NCBI RefSeq assembly: GCF_000484635.1
Contig: NZ_AXVM01000002.1
Span: forward strand, 496,001 to 560,000
Direction: 5' to 3'
Source: Comamonas badia DSM 17552
Lineage (GTDB): Bacteria > Pseudomonadota > Gammaproteobacteria > Burkholderiales > Burkholderiaceae_C
Length of the DNA stretch: 64,000 nucleotides
Position 1 is the stretch's first letter; each line of letters starts with the position of its first letter. Shown one piece after another: positions 48,736 to 58,156 of this stretch. Below the pieces are notes generated by a model that worked only from the letters and a program-made list of their open reading frames with translations, was not told the origin of the DNA and made no database searches. Position numbers and translations under genes: made by a program.

Positions 48736-49098
48736 TCAGTACCCCTGCCCGGCGCGTACCTGGCCGGCCAGCGACGGGGCCTGCGCCAGCACGCCGCGCA
48801 GGCGGTCCGCAGCATCGGGCGCGTGCAGGCTTTGCAGGCGCTCGTCAAACCGCTGGCGCAGCGCCTGCAGCGCATCCTGCGGCGCGGCGCGCGCGGCATC
48901 CGCCGCCTGCTGCAGGCGCTGGTATTCGGCCATGGAGAGGATCACGGCCTCGGGCCGCTCGTGGTTGGTGACCAGCACCGCGCCGCCCTGCCCCACCATG
49001 CGCATCACGCCGCGCCAGCCCAGCTTTTTCACGTCCGACGCCGGGGCGCGCGGCAGGCCCGCGAAATCCGCGGGCAGGGTGGCAACGGCTGCTGTCAT
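48736..49098 (-). CDS. Phd/YefM-family antitoxin-like protein
   Basis: A 120-residue protein whose central part GGAVLVTNHERPEAVILSMAEYQRL is the Phd/YefM DNA-binding and dimer signature. The extended C-terminal tail would be the toxin-binding part. It precedes the zeta-like kinase on the same strand. Phd antitoxins usually pair with Doc or RelE-type toxins, so a zeta-like partner is unusual. Confidence 0.75.
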   Translation of the reverse strand: MTAAVATLPADFAGLPRAPASDVKKLGWRGVMRMVGQGGAVLVTNHERPEAVILSMAEYQRLQQAADAARAAPQDALQALRQRFDERLQSLHAPDAADRLRGVLAQAPSLAGQVRAGQGY

Positions 49099-49165
49099 GG
49101 TGAAACTCCGTAGGGTGTGCGTTCAATATACCCTATTTGGGTATTTTTCCCTTTTCCTCGACCTC

Positions 49166-50140
49166 TCAGGCCAGCAGGCCGGCCAGCCGCTGGCGGATCA
49201 GGTCTTGCGCCTCGGCCATGGTGCGGTCGATCAGCGCCTGCACCGTCGGCACGTCGCGGATCAGCCCCGCCACCATGCCGCAGCTGAACGCGCCCGCGTC
49301 CATCTCGCCCTTTTCCATGATGCGCGGATAGACGCCGGCCACCTCTTGGATGATGTCCTGGAAGCTGATCGCGCTGCCCAGCTCCTTCTCCTTGGCCAGC
49401 AGGCGCTCCACCGCGGCGTTGTTGAGCACGCGCTCGGTGTTGCGCAGCGGGCGCATCACCAGCCGCGTGTCGAGCTCGCTCGCGGCGACGATGGCCTGCT
49501 TCACGTTCTCGTGCACCGGCGCCTCCTGCGTGGCGATGAAGCGCGTGCCCATGTTGATGCCGTCCGCGCCCAGCGCGAGCGCCGCCACCAGAGAGCGCCC
49601 ATCGGCCATGCCGCCCGAGGCGACGAAGGGGATCTTCAGCTCCTCGGCCGCGCGCGGCAGCAGGATGAAGTTGGGCACGTCGTCCTCGCCCGGGTGGCCG
49701 CCGCACTCGAAGCCATCGACGCTGATCGCATCGCAGCCAATCGATTCCGCCTTGAGCGCGTGGCACACCGAGGTGCATTTGTGGATCACCTTGATGCCGT
49801 GCTCGTGCAGCAGCGGCATCCACTTCTGCGGGTTGTTGCCGGCGGTCTCGACGATCTTCACCCCGCCCTCGACGATGGCGCGGATGTAGCCCGGGTAATC
49901 GGGCGCGTTCACGATCGGCAGAAAGGTCAGGTTCACGCCAAAGGGCTTGTCCGTCAGCGCGCGGCAGCGGGCGATCTCCCGGGCCAGCAGCTCGGGCGTC
50001 TTCTGCGTCAGGCCGGTGATGATGCCCAGGCCGCCCGCATTCGATACCGCCGCCGCCAGCTCGGCAAAGCCGACGTAGTGCATGCCGCCCTGGATGATGG
50101 GGTGCTGGATGCCAAAGAGTTCGGTGATGCGGGTCTTCAT
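49166..50140 (-). CDS. NAD(P)H-dependent flavin oxidoreductase / nitronate monooxygenase-like
   Basis: A 324-residue TIM-barrel FMN protein of the nitronate monooxygenase family. Family signatures are HPIIQGGMHYVG, AVSNAGGLGIITG, DGFECGGHPGEDD and GADGINMGTRFIAT. It also resembles FabK-type enoyl-ACP reductases, and the substrate is not fixed by sequence. The start at 50140 (MKTRITELFGI) is standard. Confidence 0.9.
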   Translation of the reverse strand: MKTRITELFGIQHPIIQGGMHYVGFAELAAAVSNAGGLGIITGLTQKTPELLAREIARCRALTDKPFGVNLTFLPIVNAPDYPGYIRAIVEGGVKIVETAGNNPQKWMPLLHEHGIKVIHKCTSVCHALKAESIGCDAISVDGFECGGHPGEDDVPNFILLPRAAEELKIPFVASGGMADGRSLVAALALGADGINMGTRFIATQEAPVHENVKQAIVAASELDTRLVMRPLRNTERVLNNAAVERLLAKEKELGSAISFQDIIQEVAGVYPRIMEKGEMDAGAFSCGMVAGLIRDVPTVQALIDRTMAEAQDLIRQRLAGLLA

Positions 50141-50194
50141 GCGCTGTTTTCCTGTCGTGGTTGGGGGTGGTGTGCGGCATTGTCGCCGCCACGC

Positions 50195-51082
50195 TCAAGG
50201 CGCGCGCTGCGTGCCGGCAAAATTCAGCACCGCCAGCGCCGCCGCGATCAGCGCGATGCCCAGCCATTCAACGGCGGAAGGACTCTCGCCCAGCAGCGCC
50301 CAGGCAAACAGCACGCTGCAGACGGGCACCGCCAGGCTGGTCAGCCCGGCCACGCTGGCGGCCACGCACTGCACCACCACGGCCCACGCCACCCAGGCGA
50401 TGCTGGAAGCCAGAAAGCCGGCATACAGCAGCGCGCCCACATAGCCCGCCGTCCAGTGGATGCCGCGCTCGGGCACCAGCAGGGCCACGGCCACCAGGGC
50501 CACGGTACCCACCAGCATCTGCCAGGCGGTCAGGCGCAGCGGCGTCACATCCGGGTACTTCTGGAACATCCGCTTGGCCAGCACCGCCGAGACCGCCCAC
50601 ATCAGGCCGGAAGCCAGCGCCAGCGCGATGCTGCGCGCCGCGCCCAGCGGCTGCCACGGCTCCACCACCAGCACGAAGCCGACGGCCGCCGCCGCGATGC
50701 ACAGCCAGCGCGTGCGCCCCGGCCGCTCGCCCAGCCACCACCATGCCAGCGGCACGATCCAGAACGGCATCGAATACGTCAGGACGGCCATCTTTCCGGC
50801 GCCGCCGGACACCAGCGACATCTGCACCAGCAGCTGAAAGCCCGCGGTCTGCGTCAGCCCCACGCCCAGCGTCGGCAGCCAGGGCGTCGGGCGCAGCGGC
50901 CGGCGCAGCAGCGCCAGCAGGGCAAACAGCCCCGCCGTGCCCAGCACATAGCGCAGCGCGCTGAAAGCGAACGGCCCGCCGTCGCGCAGCGCGAGCTTCA
51001 TCACCACCCAGTTCAGGCTCCAGATGGCGGTGAGCACGAGAATGCCCAGCAGGGCGACCTTGTCGGTGGATGGTGTCTTCAT
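50195..51082 (-). CDS. EamA/DMT-superfamily transporter
   Basis: A 295-residue membrane protein with about ten helices in two EamA repeats. AIWSLNWVVMKLALRD is the usual first-repeat signature and VFAW-type helices follow. The start at 51082 (MKTPSTDKVALLG) is chosen. Upstream lies a single arm of repeat family B. Possible export of amino acids or metabolites is inferred only from family. Confidence 0.9.
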   Translation of the reverse strand: MKTPSTDKVALLGILVLTAIWSLNWVVMKLALRDGGPFAFSALRYVLGTAGLFALLALLRRPLRPTPWLPTLGVGLTQTAGFQLLVQMSLVSGGAGKMAVLTYSMPFWIVPLAWWWLGERPGRTRWLCIAAAAVGFVLVVEPWQPLGAARSIALALASGLMWAVSAVLAKRMFQKYPDVTPLRLTAWQMLVGTVALVAVALLVPERGIHWTAGYVGALLYAGFLASSIAWVAWAVVVQCVAASVAGLTSLAVPVCSVLFAWALLGESPSAVEWLGIALIAAALAVLNFAGTQRAP

Positions 51083-51140
51083 TGCAGTTATCCATGGCGC
51101 TGCACGCCACCCACATCGCATGAAACAGGCGACGGTGTTA

Positions 51141-51176
51141 CTCCCTCCCCCTCTGGGGGAGGTCGGGGGTGGGGGC
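51141..51176. repeat. Single arm of repeat family B upstream of the EamA gene
   Basis: CTCCCTCCCCCTCTGGGGGA and the following GGGGGTGGGGGC match one arm of the palindromes at 42896 and 44540; the partner arm is missing. Confidence 0.65.
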
Positions 51177-51283
51177 GTGCGGCGACGCAATCGGCGCGGC
51201 GTCCATGCCGTGTCTTGGTTCCATTTCAGGTGGAATGTAGAACCTTGGCGCCAAGTCTGCCGGCACCGCACTTATCTACCATA

Positions 51284-51338
51284 TTGATAGCTGCCAGCGC
51301 TTGCTGGCAAAGCGCTGGAGCCCTAAATGGCTTGAAAC
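51284..51338. repeat. Dispersed repeat family A copy overlapping the restriction-enzyme C-terminus
   Basis: TTGATAGCTGCCAGCGC and TGGCAAAGCGCTGGAGCCC are followed by ATGGCTTGAAA, which on the other strand encodes the last residues FQAI and stop of the restriction-modification protein. The core has a strong self-complementary stem (CCAGCGCTTGC with GCAAAGCGCTGG). Confidence 0.72.
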
Positions 51339-54300
51339 TCCGGCAGCAGCGCGCGCCAGCGCTGCACGTCTTCCAGCGTGCGAAAGCGGCCGAAGGCGCG
51401 CTCGTCCTGCTCGCGCACGATGGGGAAGGTGGAGAGCACGTAGTCCACCTCCGCGCCACTGAGCCCGTAGAGCCAGAAGAACAGCGCATCGAGCGCGGCC
51501 AGGCGCTCACGGCGCTCCTCCTCGTTCCAGGCGATGGGCGGCAGCACCATGCCCCGCGCATCCACATAGCCCATGTCGCGCGCGAACGGCGCCAGGTCGT
51601 GCGCGGTGTAGGACAGCGCCAGCACCTGCGGGGCGACGAAGTCGGCGATGCTCGGCTCGGCGTGGTGGCCGTTCATCAGGCCGGCGGCGCGGGCGGCGGT
51701 GGTGAAGGCGGCGGGGAGCGGGTCGTTGAAGCGGGAAGCCGATATGACGGCAGTCTGCTCGATGATGAACCAGTTCAGGTTCTGCCCTTGCACCTTCTGT
51801 CGAAGCACAAAGTCGTAGGCCAATGAGCAGATATTTGCCAGCAGAAGCGGCGCAGTTGTGGCGTAACTACCCAGCCCGTCATCGCTGGGAAGCAACATCG
51901 CCATGCTGTTGCCAACGCCGCTGGCTGGAATCAACGCCGCAATCATGGTGCGCATGTTGCTCGGCGCTGTGACCGATTTGTAGGCAATACACCAAGTACC
52001 GCCCCACGTTGTGCTGACGTCGCTTTTAGCCACCCAGTATTGGGCTGTCGGGTAGCGCTCTGGACTCTCTTTTTCAGAGCTACCAACGCTTGCCTGTTGG
52101 GCGGCGCGCTTCAAATTGGCTGTATTCACCACCACATCCGCCGCACGGTGGTCAAACATCTGCACCATCTTGCCTTCGTACAGCGGCAGCGCCTCTTCAC
52201 CCCCCTTGCGCCAGCGGTTCAGCGGCGCGCGCTGCCAGCCGTGCTGCTGCAATTCCCCGGGCTTCATGAACTTGCCCGAGTCGTTGGTCATGTCAAACAT
52301 GCGTGCGTACTTCACCGGCCACGCGCGCTGCTCGCCGTCCGCCGCATGGCGCACCAGCACCGGATGCTGGCGGTAGATGCGGGTGGTGATGTCCGCGTCG
52401 CGCCGGGTGCGGAAGATGGGCGCGGCGCCAGTGTTGGGGTTCACCAGCGCAAAGTCATGAGCGCTCAGCACCAGCACCTCGCCCGTCGCCTCGCGCGCCT
52501 CCAACTCGTCCAGGCTGTGTAGAAAGAAGGCGCACAGGGTCTGGTCAAAGCGCCGCTCGGGGCCGCCGAACACCAGCGTGCAGAACTTGAAGCTGGCGTG
52601 CACGTCGGGAAAGAACACCTTGCGGTTCTCGAAGTCGTACAGCGCGCCCAGCCGCCCATGCGTGGCAATGCCACTGAAGAATGCCGCAGCGCCCTTGTCC
52701 GCCGCGATGCCGCTGGGCGTGAGCAGTGCCACCAGGCCGCCGGGTTTGGCCAGGGTTTGCGCGCGCTCGACGAACAGGCTGTAGAGGTTGACATCGCCGC
52801 CGCCCAGCAGCGGGTAGTCGCCCGCCTTGGCCAGCACGCGAGCGTTGGCCTCGGCGCGCTGCACCGCCTCGGCGTATTCGACGGCCAGCGGCGCGTTGGC
52901 CTTTTGCAGCGCGGCAATCTGGGCCTTGCGGTCGGCGGCGCGCGGCTGGGTGGCAATCGCCGCGTCGCGCTCGGCAAACCACTCCACCTCCTGCAGCTTG
53001 ATGCGGTCCCACGGCGGGTTGCCCAGCACCACGTCAAAGCCCCCTGCCCCGTTCACGTCAAACACCGTGGGAAACTGCGTCCACCAGTGAAAGAAGCGCT
53101 CGCGCCGCGCCAATTCGGCGCAGGCGCGCATCAGGTCTGCCGCCTCGGCCGCGCCCGGTTCGCGCTGTTCCAGCCGCCCAGCGCTCAGGGTCTCCACCAG
53201 ATTGCGCCCCGGCGCCAGCAGCGCGGCCAGCGCGGCGCGCGTGGCCTCGTCGCCCAGCTTGGCCAATTTGGTGGGTTTGTCCACCGGCCAGCCCGGCAGC
53301 AGCCAGCGCAGCGCGCGCCAGAAGTCCAGCAGGCGGTGCAGCGGCGCGGTGCGCGCCTCGGCCTCTTCTGCCAAGGCGGCGGATTGGCGCGCCTCGGCAA
53401 TGTCCACGTCGGTCAGGTCCGCCACCTGCGCCAGGCCTTGCGCGGCCAGCGCCAGGCGGTCTATGGCGCCCGCGTCAAACAGCGTGCCCAGCGCCGCCAG
53501 GCCGCGCCGCACGGGGCCCAAAGGTTCGCCGTGCAGGCTGTCGCCGCACTTGAGGTGGTGGTCCAGAAACGAGAGCGGTGCGCCCACGGTGAAGGTATGC
53601 AGCCACAGAGAGGTCTTGGCCAGCTCCACCGCCATGGCGTTCTTGTCCACGCCGAACACGCATTTCTTGAGCACCATGCGGCGCACGATGTGGCGGTCGT
53701 CGAGCTGCTCGTCCGTCACCGCCCAGCCGTGGGCGCTGGCCTGCGCGCGGATTTCGCGCCGGATGGCGGCGATGCGGCTGGCGATGGGGCTCTCCCACGC
53801 GCGGCCGCGCTCGGCCAGGTGCGCGGCCCAGGGCTGGGCGTTGACCAGGTCGCTGGCACGGCTGGCGGCTTCGAGCACGCGGTCGGCCAGGTCATCGACC
53901 AGCGTCACCAGAAAATGCCCGCTGCCCATGGCCGGATCGCAGATGGTGAGCTCCAGAATCTGCGTCGCCGGGTCGATCGCGTCGCGCTGGCCCGCGCCGG
54001 GCGTGCCGTCCAGCTTGTCCCAGAGCGGCGGCGTCAGGCTGGCGCGGCTCTTCCAGCCATCCAGCGCCTTTTCAAACGCCGCCATGCGCTCGGCCGCCAG
54101 GCGCCCGACCGATTCGCGCAGCACCAGCCGCACCAGGTCGTGGTGGGTGTAGTAGCTGCCCGAGACCTTGCGCGCAAAGCTCGCGGGGCGGGCGGCGACG
54201 CGGTCGATCTCGGGCTTGTCGCGGTAGTCGTCCTGCGCCTGCACCTCGTGCACCAGCTTGTATTCGAGCAGGCGCTCGTAGATGCCGCCCAGGTGGCTCA

Positions 54301-55594
54301 CCGAAAGATCGCGGTAGTTGATCCAGCCCTTCAAGACCTCTTCGGTGCGGCGCGAGAGCGCGTCGATGATGGGGGCCATGACCTTGTCGGGCACCGTGGA
54401 GCGCTCCAGCAGCGGCGCGCGGGCGCGCTTGAACAGGCCGCCGTTGTAGGCGGGCACGCCTATGCCGTCGTCGCCCTCGTCGATCAGCCGGAAAGCGCCC
54501 TGCAGATCAAGCCAGATGCGGCCCACGGTGCTGGACCACTTGGCGCCCGCATCCATCTTGTCGCGCACCTCTTCGCGGATGCGGCGCACGCTGTAATCCT
54601 GGTAGCGCGCGTCGTGCACCGGCAGCAGGCGCCGGTCTTCGGCGTAGAACAGGAACAGCAGGCGGTAGAGCAGCACGAGCGTCGCCTCGCGCACCTCGTC
54701 CAGATAGACCTCGTCGAACTGCGGGCGGGTATAGACGCCGTAGCCGACGGTATGCGTGCGCTGTTGCAGATCACCGCGCGCCAGCGCATCGGCCAGTTGC
54801 GGAAACACCTCGCCAAACACGCGCGCGCCCAGGTCTTGCGAGACGCGCTCTTCGTACAGCCGCGCCTCGTTCAGCGCATAGGCATGCAGCGTGCGCCCTG
54901 CCGCGTCCCATTCCTGCGGCAGAAAGGCGGCGCGGCCAAAGAACAGCGCGAACAGGCGCAGCAGGTGCGCGGGCGGCGGGTCGTCCAGCTCGCGCTGAAA
55001 GCCGGGCAAGCCGAGCGCGCGGGCCAGCGGGATTTCAAAGAACTCTTCGGAGCGCGAGCGCGCATCCTGCCAGTACAGGCGCCAGACGCTGCCGTTGGTG
55101 AGCACGCCCCATTTCACCGCGCGCTCGCCCACCACGTCGGCGCGGCTCAGGTAGCGCAGCATCTGCGAGCTGGGCGTGTCCGGGTCGGCCAGGTCGGTGG
55201 CGTCGCCGCGGTCCAGCGGGCGCGTCCAGCGCTTGGCTTCCAGCAGCGCCAGGCCGTGGCGGTAGCGGCGGTCGTCCTTGGTTTCGGCCAGCGCCTCGGC
55301 CTTGCGCGCGGCGTCGGCGAACAGCAGCCAGTCGGGCACGTCTTCGCGGCGCTTTACCGACAGGTTGACCTGCGGCAGGCTGGCATCGCCCCAGCCCAGC
55401 AGCGCGAGGATGGGGGCGATGATTTCGGATTCGGTCTGCGCCTCGTTGAGCACCGAGGCGATGTCGCGCCCGGCGAAGATGGCGGCAAGGCCCTGCTCGA
55501 ACGCCGCCAGCGATTCATCGCCCAGCGCCTGCCAGGCGGGCGTTTCGAGCACGCCGCGCTGCAGAAAATCCTGGGTGAAAAGCTGGCCTTGCAT
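51323..55594 (-). CDS. Eco57I-like (type IIG) fused restriction endonuclease and adenine methyltransferase
   Basis: A 1423-residue single-chain R-M protein. The N-terminal part has a PD-ExK-like nuclease pattern (SEIIAPILALLGW, then LLEAKRW near residue 117). The N6-adenine methyltransferase has motif I DPAMGSGHFL near 553 and motif IV NPPW near 858. The region after 1000 is the likely target-recognition domain. Eco57I-type enzymes cleave outside their site and methylate one strand. No separate methyltransferase, helicase or specificity gene adjoins, so it is a solitary system. BREX PglX-like proteins share motifs, but the other BREX genes are absent. Confidence 0.85.
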   Translation of the reverse strand: MQGQLFTQDFLQRGVLETPAWQALGDESLAAFEQGLAAIFAGRDIASVLNEAQTESEIIAPILALLGWGDASLPQVNLSVKRREDVPDWLLFADAARKAEALAETKDDRRYRHGLALLEAKRWTRPLDRGDATDLADPDTPSSQMLRYLSRADVVGERAVKWGVLTNGSVWRLYWQDARSRSEEFFEIPLARALGLPGFQRELDDPPPAHLLRLFALFFGRAAFLPQEWDAAGRTLHAYALNEARLYEERVSQDLGARVFGEVFPQLADALARGDLQQRTHTVGYGVYTRPQFDEVYLDEVREATLVLLYRLLFLFYAEDRRLLPVHDARYQDYSVRRIREEVRDKMDAGAKWSSTVGRIWLDLQGAFRLIDEGDDGIGVPAYNGGLFKRARAPLLERSTVPDKVMAPIIDALSRRTEEVLKGWINYRDLSVSHLGGIYERLLEYKLVHEVQAQDDYRDKPEIDRVAARPASFARKVSGSYYTHHDLVRLVLRESVGRLAAERMAAFEKALDGWKSRASLTPPLWDKLDGTPGAGQRDAIDPATQILELTICDPAMGSGHFLVTLVDDLADRVLEAASRASDLVNAQPWAAHLAERGRAWESPIASRIAAIRREIRAQASAHGWAVTDEQLDDRHIVRRMVLKKCVFGVDKNAMAVELAKTSLWLHTFTVGAPLSFLDHHLKCGDSLHGEPLGPVRRGLAALGTLFDAGAIDRLALAAQGLAQVADLTDVDIAEARQSAALAEEAEARTAPLHRLLDFWRALRWLLPGWPVDKPTKLAKLGDEATRAALAALLAPGRNLVETLSAGRLEQREPGAAEAADLMRACAELARRERFFHWWTQFPTVFDVNGAGGFDVVLGNPPWDRIKLQEVEWFAERDAAIATQPRAADRKAQIAALQKANAPLAVEYAEAVQRAEANARVLAKAGDYPLLGGGDVNLYSLFVERAQTLAKPGGLVALLTPSGIAADKGAAAFFSGIATHGRLGALYDFENRKVFFPDVHASFKFCTLVFGGPERRFDQTLCAFFLHSLDELEAREATGEVLVLSAHDFALVNPNTGAAPIFRTRRDADITTRIYRQHPVLVRHAADGEQRAWPVKYARMFDMTNDSGKFMKPGELQQHGWQRAPLNRWRKGGEEALPLYEGKMVQMFDHRAADVVVNTANLKRAAQQASVGSSEKESPERYPTAQYWVAKSDVSTTWGGTWCIAYKSVTAPSNMRTMIAALIPASGVGNSMAMLLPSDDGLGSYATTAPLLLANICSLAYDFVLRQKVQGQNLNWFIIEQTAVISASRFNDPLPAAFTTAARAAGLMNGHHAEPSIADFVAPQVLALSYTAHDLAPFARDMGYVDARGMVLPPIAWNEEERRERLAALDALFFWLYGLSGAEVDYVLSTFPIVREQDERAFGRFRTLEDVQRWRALLPEFQAI

Positions 55595-55650
55595 GTTTGG
55601 GTCTTGGGGGGTGGCGGCAGTGTAAGCGCCCCCCCGCGCTTGAAGGATGC

Positions 55651-55700
55651 GGGAGCGGCCTCAGCCGCGAATGGCTTCATTCGCGGCTGAGGCCGCTCCC
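55651..55700. repeat. REP-type perfect palindrome (23-bp arms)
   Basis: GGGAGCGGCCTCAGCCGCGA opens the left arm, and TCGCGGCTGAGGCCGCTCCC closes the right arm. The arms are 23 bases and perfectly complementary with a 4-base loop (GCTT). The GGGAGCGGCC...CGCGA pattern is typical of REP sequences of Pseudomonas and Xanthomonadaceae that are mobilised by REP-associated transposases. No such transposase is in the window. Confidence 0.85.
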
Positions 55701-55747
55701 ACAAAGGCAAGCGTGCGCCGCCATGACGGGGGCGGGATCGGCGCAGA

Positions 55748-55784
55748 AAAAAGCGGAGGGGCTGCAACAGCCACTCCGCTTTTT
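55748..55784. terminator. Bidirectional intrinsic terminator between ahpF and the R-M gene
   Basis: AAAAAGCGGAG and CTCCGCTTTTT form an 11-bp stem, inside which GGCTG-CAA-CAGCC forms a further stem. A/T tracts border both sides. It would end ahpF transcription on the minus strand before the R-M gene. Confidence 0.88.
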
Positions 55785-55840
55785 ATTTGATAGCTTCCAG
55801 CGCTTGATGGATAAGCGTTACAGCCCTATTTTGCCTGAAA
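55785..55840. repeat. Dispersed repeat family A copy just after the ahpF stop
   Basis: TTTGATAGCTTCCAGCGCTTG and GCGTTACAGCCCTATTTTGC with trailing CTGAAA match the family. It lies between the ahpF stop codon and the terminator. Confidence 0.72.
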
Positions 55841-55842
55841 AA

Positions 55843-57417
55843 TCACGCCGGTGCCGTGGTGCGAATCAGATGATCAAAAGCGCCCAAAGCCGCCGTGGAG
55901 CCTGCGCCCGCCGCTATCACGATCTGCTTGAACGGTACGGTGGTGCAGTCTCCGGCGGCGAACACGCCAGGCACGCTGGTCTGACCGCGCGCATCGACGA
56001 CGATCTCGCCCATCTTGTTCAGCTCCACCGTGCCCTTGAGCCAGTCGGTGTTGGGCAGCAGGCCGATCTGCACGAAGATGCCTTCGCCGTCCAGGCGCTT
56101 TTCATCGCCACTGGCGCGGTCCTTGTACGCCAGCGCGTTGACCTTGCTGCCGTCGCCCAGCACCTCGGTGGTCTGCGCGTTCAGGATGACCTCGGCGTTG
56201 GGCAGGCTCTTGAGCTTTTTCTGCAGCACGGCGTCGGCCTTCAATTCGGGCATGAATTCCAGCACCGTCACATGCTCGACCACGCCGGCGAGGTCGATCG
56301 CCGCCTCGATGCCGGAGTTGCCGCCGCCGATCACCGCCACGCGCTTGCCCTTGAAGAGCGGGCCGTCGCAGCTCGGGCAGTAGGCCACGCCCTTGGTGCG
56401 GTACTGGTCTTCGCCGGGCACGTTCATGCTGCGCCAGCGCGCGCCGGTGGCCAGCACCACGGATTTCGCCTTGAGCACACCGCCGTTTTCCAGCTCCACC
56501 TCGATCAACCCTCCCGCAGTAGCGGCAGGCGTGAGCGCCTTGACCCGCTGCAGGTTCATCACATCGACCTCGTAGTCATTGACGTGCTGCAGCAGCGCGC
56601 TGGCGAATTTCGGGCCGTCGGTGTGCGGCACCGAGGGGTAGTTGTCGATGTCCAGCGTGTCGTTCACCTGCCCGCCAAAGCGCTCGGCCACCACGCCGGT
56701 GCGTATGCCCTTGCGCGCCGCGTACACCGCCGCTGCCGCACCGGCGGGGCCGCCGCCGATGATGAGCATGTCGAACGCCGGCTTGGCCGAGAGCTTCTCG
56801 GCATCGCGCCTGGCCGCGCCGGTATCGAGCTTGGCGATGAACTGCTTGAGCTCCATGTGGCCGGCGTGGAACATCGCGCCGTTCAGGTAGACCGCGGGCA
56901 CGGCCATGATCTCGCGCGCTTCGACTTCGCTCTGGAACGCGCCGCCCTCGATCACCGTGGTCTTGACCTTGGGATTGAGGATGGCCATCAGCGACAGCGC
57001 CTGCACCACGTCCGGGCAGTTGTGGCAGGTCAGGCTCATGTAAACCTCGAAGTTGAAGTCGCCATCGAGCTGCTTCACCTGCTCCAGCACATCCGCCTCT
57101 TCCTTGGGCGGATGGCCGCCGGTCCACAGCAGCGCCAGCACCAGCGAGGTGAATTCATGGCCCAAAGGCAGGCCGGCAAAGCGCAGGCTGCTATCGGAAC
57201 CAGTGCGCTGCAGCGTGAACGAGGGCTTGCGCGCGTCCTGGCCATCCAGGCGCAGCGTGATCTTGTCCGCGCGCAGGCCCTGGATGGTGGTGAGCAGCTC
57301 GCGCATCTGCGCGGAGGTTTCGGAATCGTCCAGGGAAGCCACCATCTCGAACGGCAGCTGAACGCGCTCCAGATACGCCGCGAGTTGGGTCTTGAGTTGA
57401 TCGTCGAGGATGGACAT
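55843..57417 (-). CDS. ahpF: Alkyl hydroperoxide reductase subunit F
   Basis: A 524-residue FAD protein that passes electrons from NADH to AhpC. The N-terminal double thioredoxin-like domain has the CHNCPDVV disulfide, the FAD loop is [18 protein letters not shown], and the second redox pair is CPSCDG. The NAD loop is [17 protein letters not shown]. It follows ahpC by about 100 bases on the same strand and ends in repeat A and a strong terminator. Confidence 0.96.
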   Translation of the reverse strand: MSILDDQLKTQLAAYLERVQLPFEMVASLDDSETSAQMRELLTTIQGLRADKITLRLDGQDARKPSFTLQRTGSDSSLRFAGLPLGHEFTSLVLALLWTGGHPPKEEADVLEQVKQLDGDFNFEVYMSLTCHNCPDVVQALSLMAILNPKVKTTVIEGGAFQSEVEAREIMAVPAVYLNGAMFHAGHMELKQFIAKLDTGAARRDAEKLSAKPAFDMLIIGGGPAGAAAAVYAARKGIRTGVVAERFGGQVNDTLDIDNYPSVPHTDGPKFASALLQHVNDYEVDVMNLQRVKALTPAATAGGLIEVELENGGVLKAKSVVLATGARWRSMNVPGEDQYRTKGVAYCPSCDGPLFKGKRVAVIGGGNSGIEAAIDLAGVVEHVTVLEFMPELKADAVLQKKLKSLPNAEVILNAQTTEVLGDGSKVNALAYKDRASGDEKRLDGEGIFVQIGLLPNTDWLKGTVELNKMGEIVVDARGQTSVPGVFAAGDCTTVPFKQIVIAAGAGSTAALGAFDHLIRTTAPA

Positions 57418-57516
57418 GGACTTCTCCTGTTTGCTATACGAAAAATGGGCGAAAAAAAGCCGGACGGCAAAGCGCCTGCGCGCTCTGCATCGGTCCGGCC
57501 GCAGATCCGTGAGGGC

Positions 57517-58092
57517 TTAGATCTTGCCGACGAGGTCCAGCGACGGGGTCAGCGTCTTGGCGCCTTCCTTCCACTTGGCCGGGCAGACCTGGTCCGGGTG
57601 GGCGGCGGTGAACTGCGCGGCCTTGAGCTTGCGCAGCGTCTCGCTCACGTCACGGGCGATTTCGTTGGAATGCACTTCCATGGTCTTGATCACGCCATCG
57701 GGGTTGATCACGAAGGTGCCGCGCAGCGCCAGGCCTTCCTCGGGGATGTGCACGCCGAAGGCGTTGGTCAGCTGGTGCGTCGGGTCGCCGACCAGCGGGA
57801 ACTTGGCCTTGCCCACGGCATCCGACGTTTCGTGCCACACCTTGTGCGAGAAATGCGTGTCGGTGGTGACGGCGTAGACCTCGGCACCGGCCTTCTCGAA
57901 CTGGCTGTAGTACTCGGCGGCGTCTTCGATTTCCGTCGGGCAGTTGAAGGTGAAGGCGGCCGGCATGAAGATCAGCACCGACCACTTGCCCTTGAGGGAC
58001 TGCTCGGTCACCTCGATGAATTCGCCCTTGCCGCCGCGGTTGACGTAGGCATTGGCCTTGAAGGGCTGGACTTGGGTGTTGATGAGCGACAT
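57517..58092 (-). CDS. ahpC: Peroxiredoxin AhpC
   Basis: A 191-residue 2-Cys peroxiredoxin that reduces organic peroxides and H2O2. The peroxidatic Cys is in FTFNCPTE (Asn replaces the common Val) and the resolving Cys in VCPAKWKEG. AAGGAG precedes the start. Its promoter shares the intergenic region with the divergent bfr. Confidence 0.97.
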   Translation of the reverse strand: MSLINTQVQPFKANAYVNRGGKGEFIEVTEQSLKGKWSVLIFMPAAFTFNCPTEIEDAAEYYSQFEKAGAEVYAVTTDTHFSHKVWHETSDAVGKAKFPLVGDPTHQLTNAFGVHIPEEGLALRGTFVINPDGVIKTMEVHSNEIARDVSETLRKLKAAQFTAAHPDQVCPAKWKEGAKTLTPSLDLVGKI

Positions 58093-58128
58093 ATTTACTC
58101 CTTGGTGGTTGAACTAAGTACAAACCCT

Positions 58129-58156
58129 AGTATAGTGTTTAATACTTATTTGTCTA
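58129..58156 (-). promoter_or_regulatory. Candidate ahpC promoter
   Basis: On the minus strand TAGACA and TATACT are 16 bases apart in an AT-rich stretch, with the -10 element ending about 37 bases upstream of ahpC. OxyR control would be expected by analogy with other proteobacteria, but no clear four-part OxyR site was recognised. Confidence 0.6.

Noticed and set aside
51323-55594. A BREX or DISARM methyltransferase gene
   Set aside because: No brxA/B/C/L, pglZ or drm genes adjoin, and an N-terminal nuclease-like region is present, which fits a type IIG enzyme better.
52598-55690. A 1030-codon open frame opposite the restriction-modification gene
   Set aside because: Same cause; the real gene carries DPAMGSGHF and NPPW, and the antisense protein has no domain.
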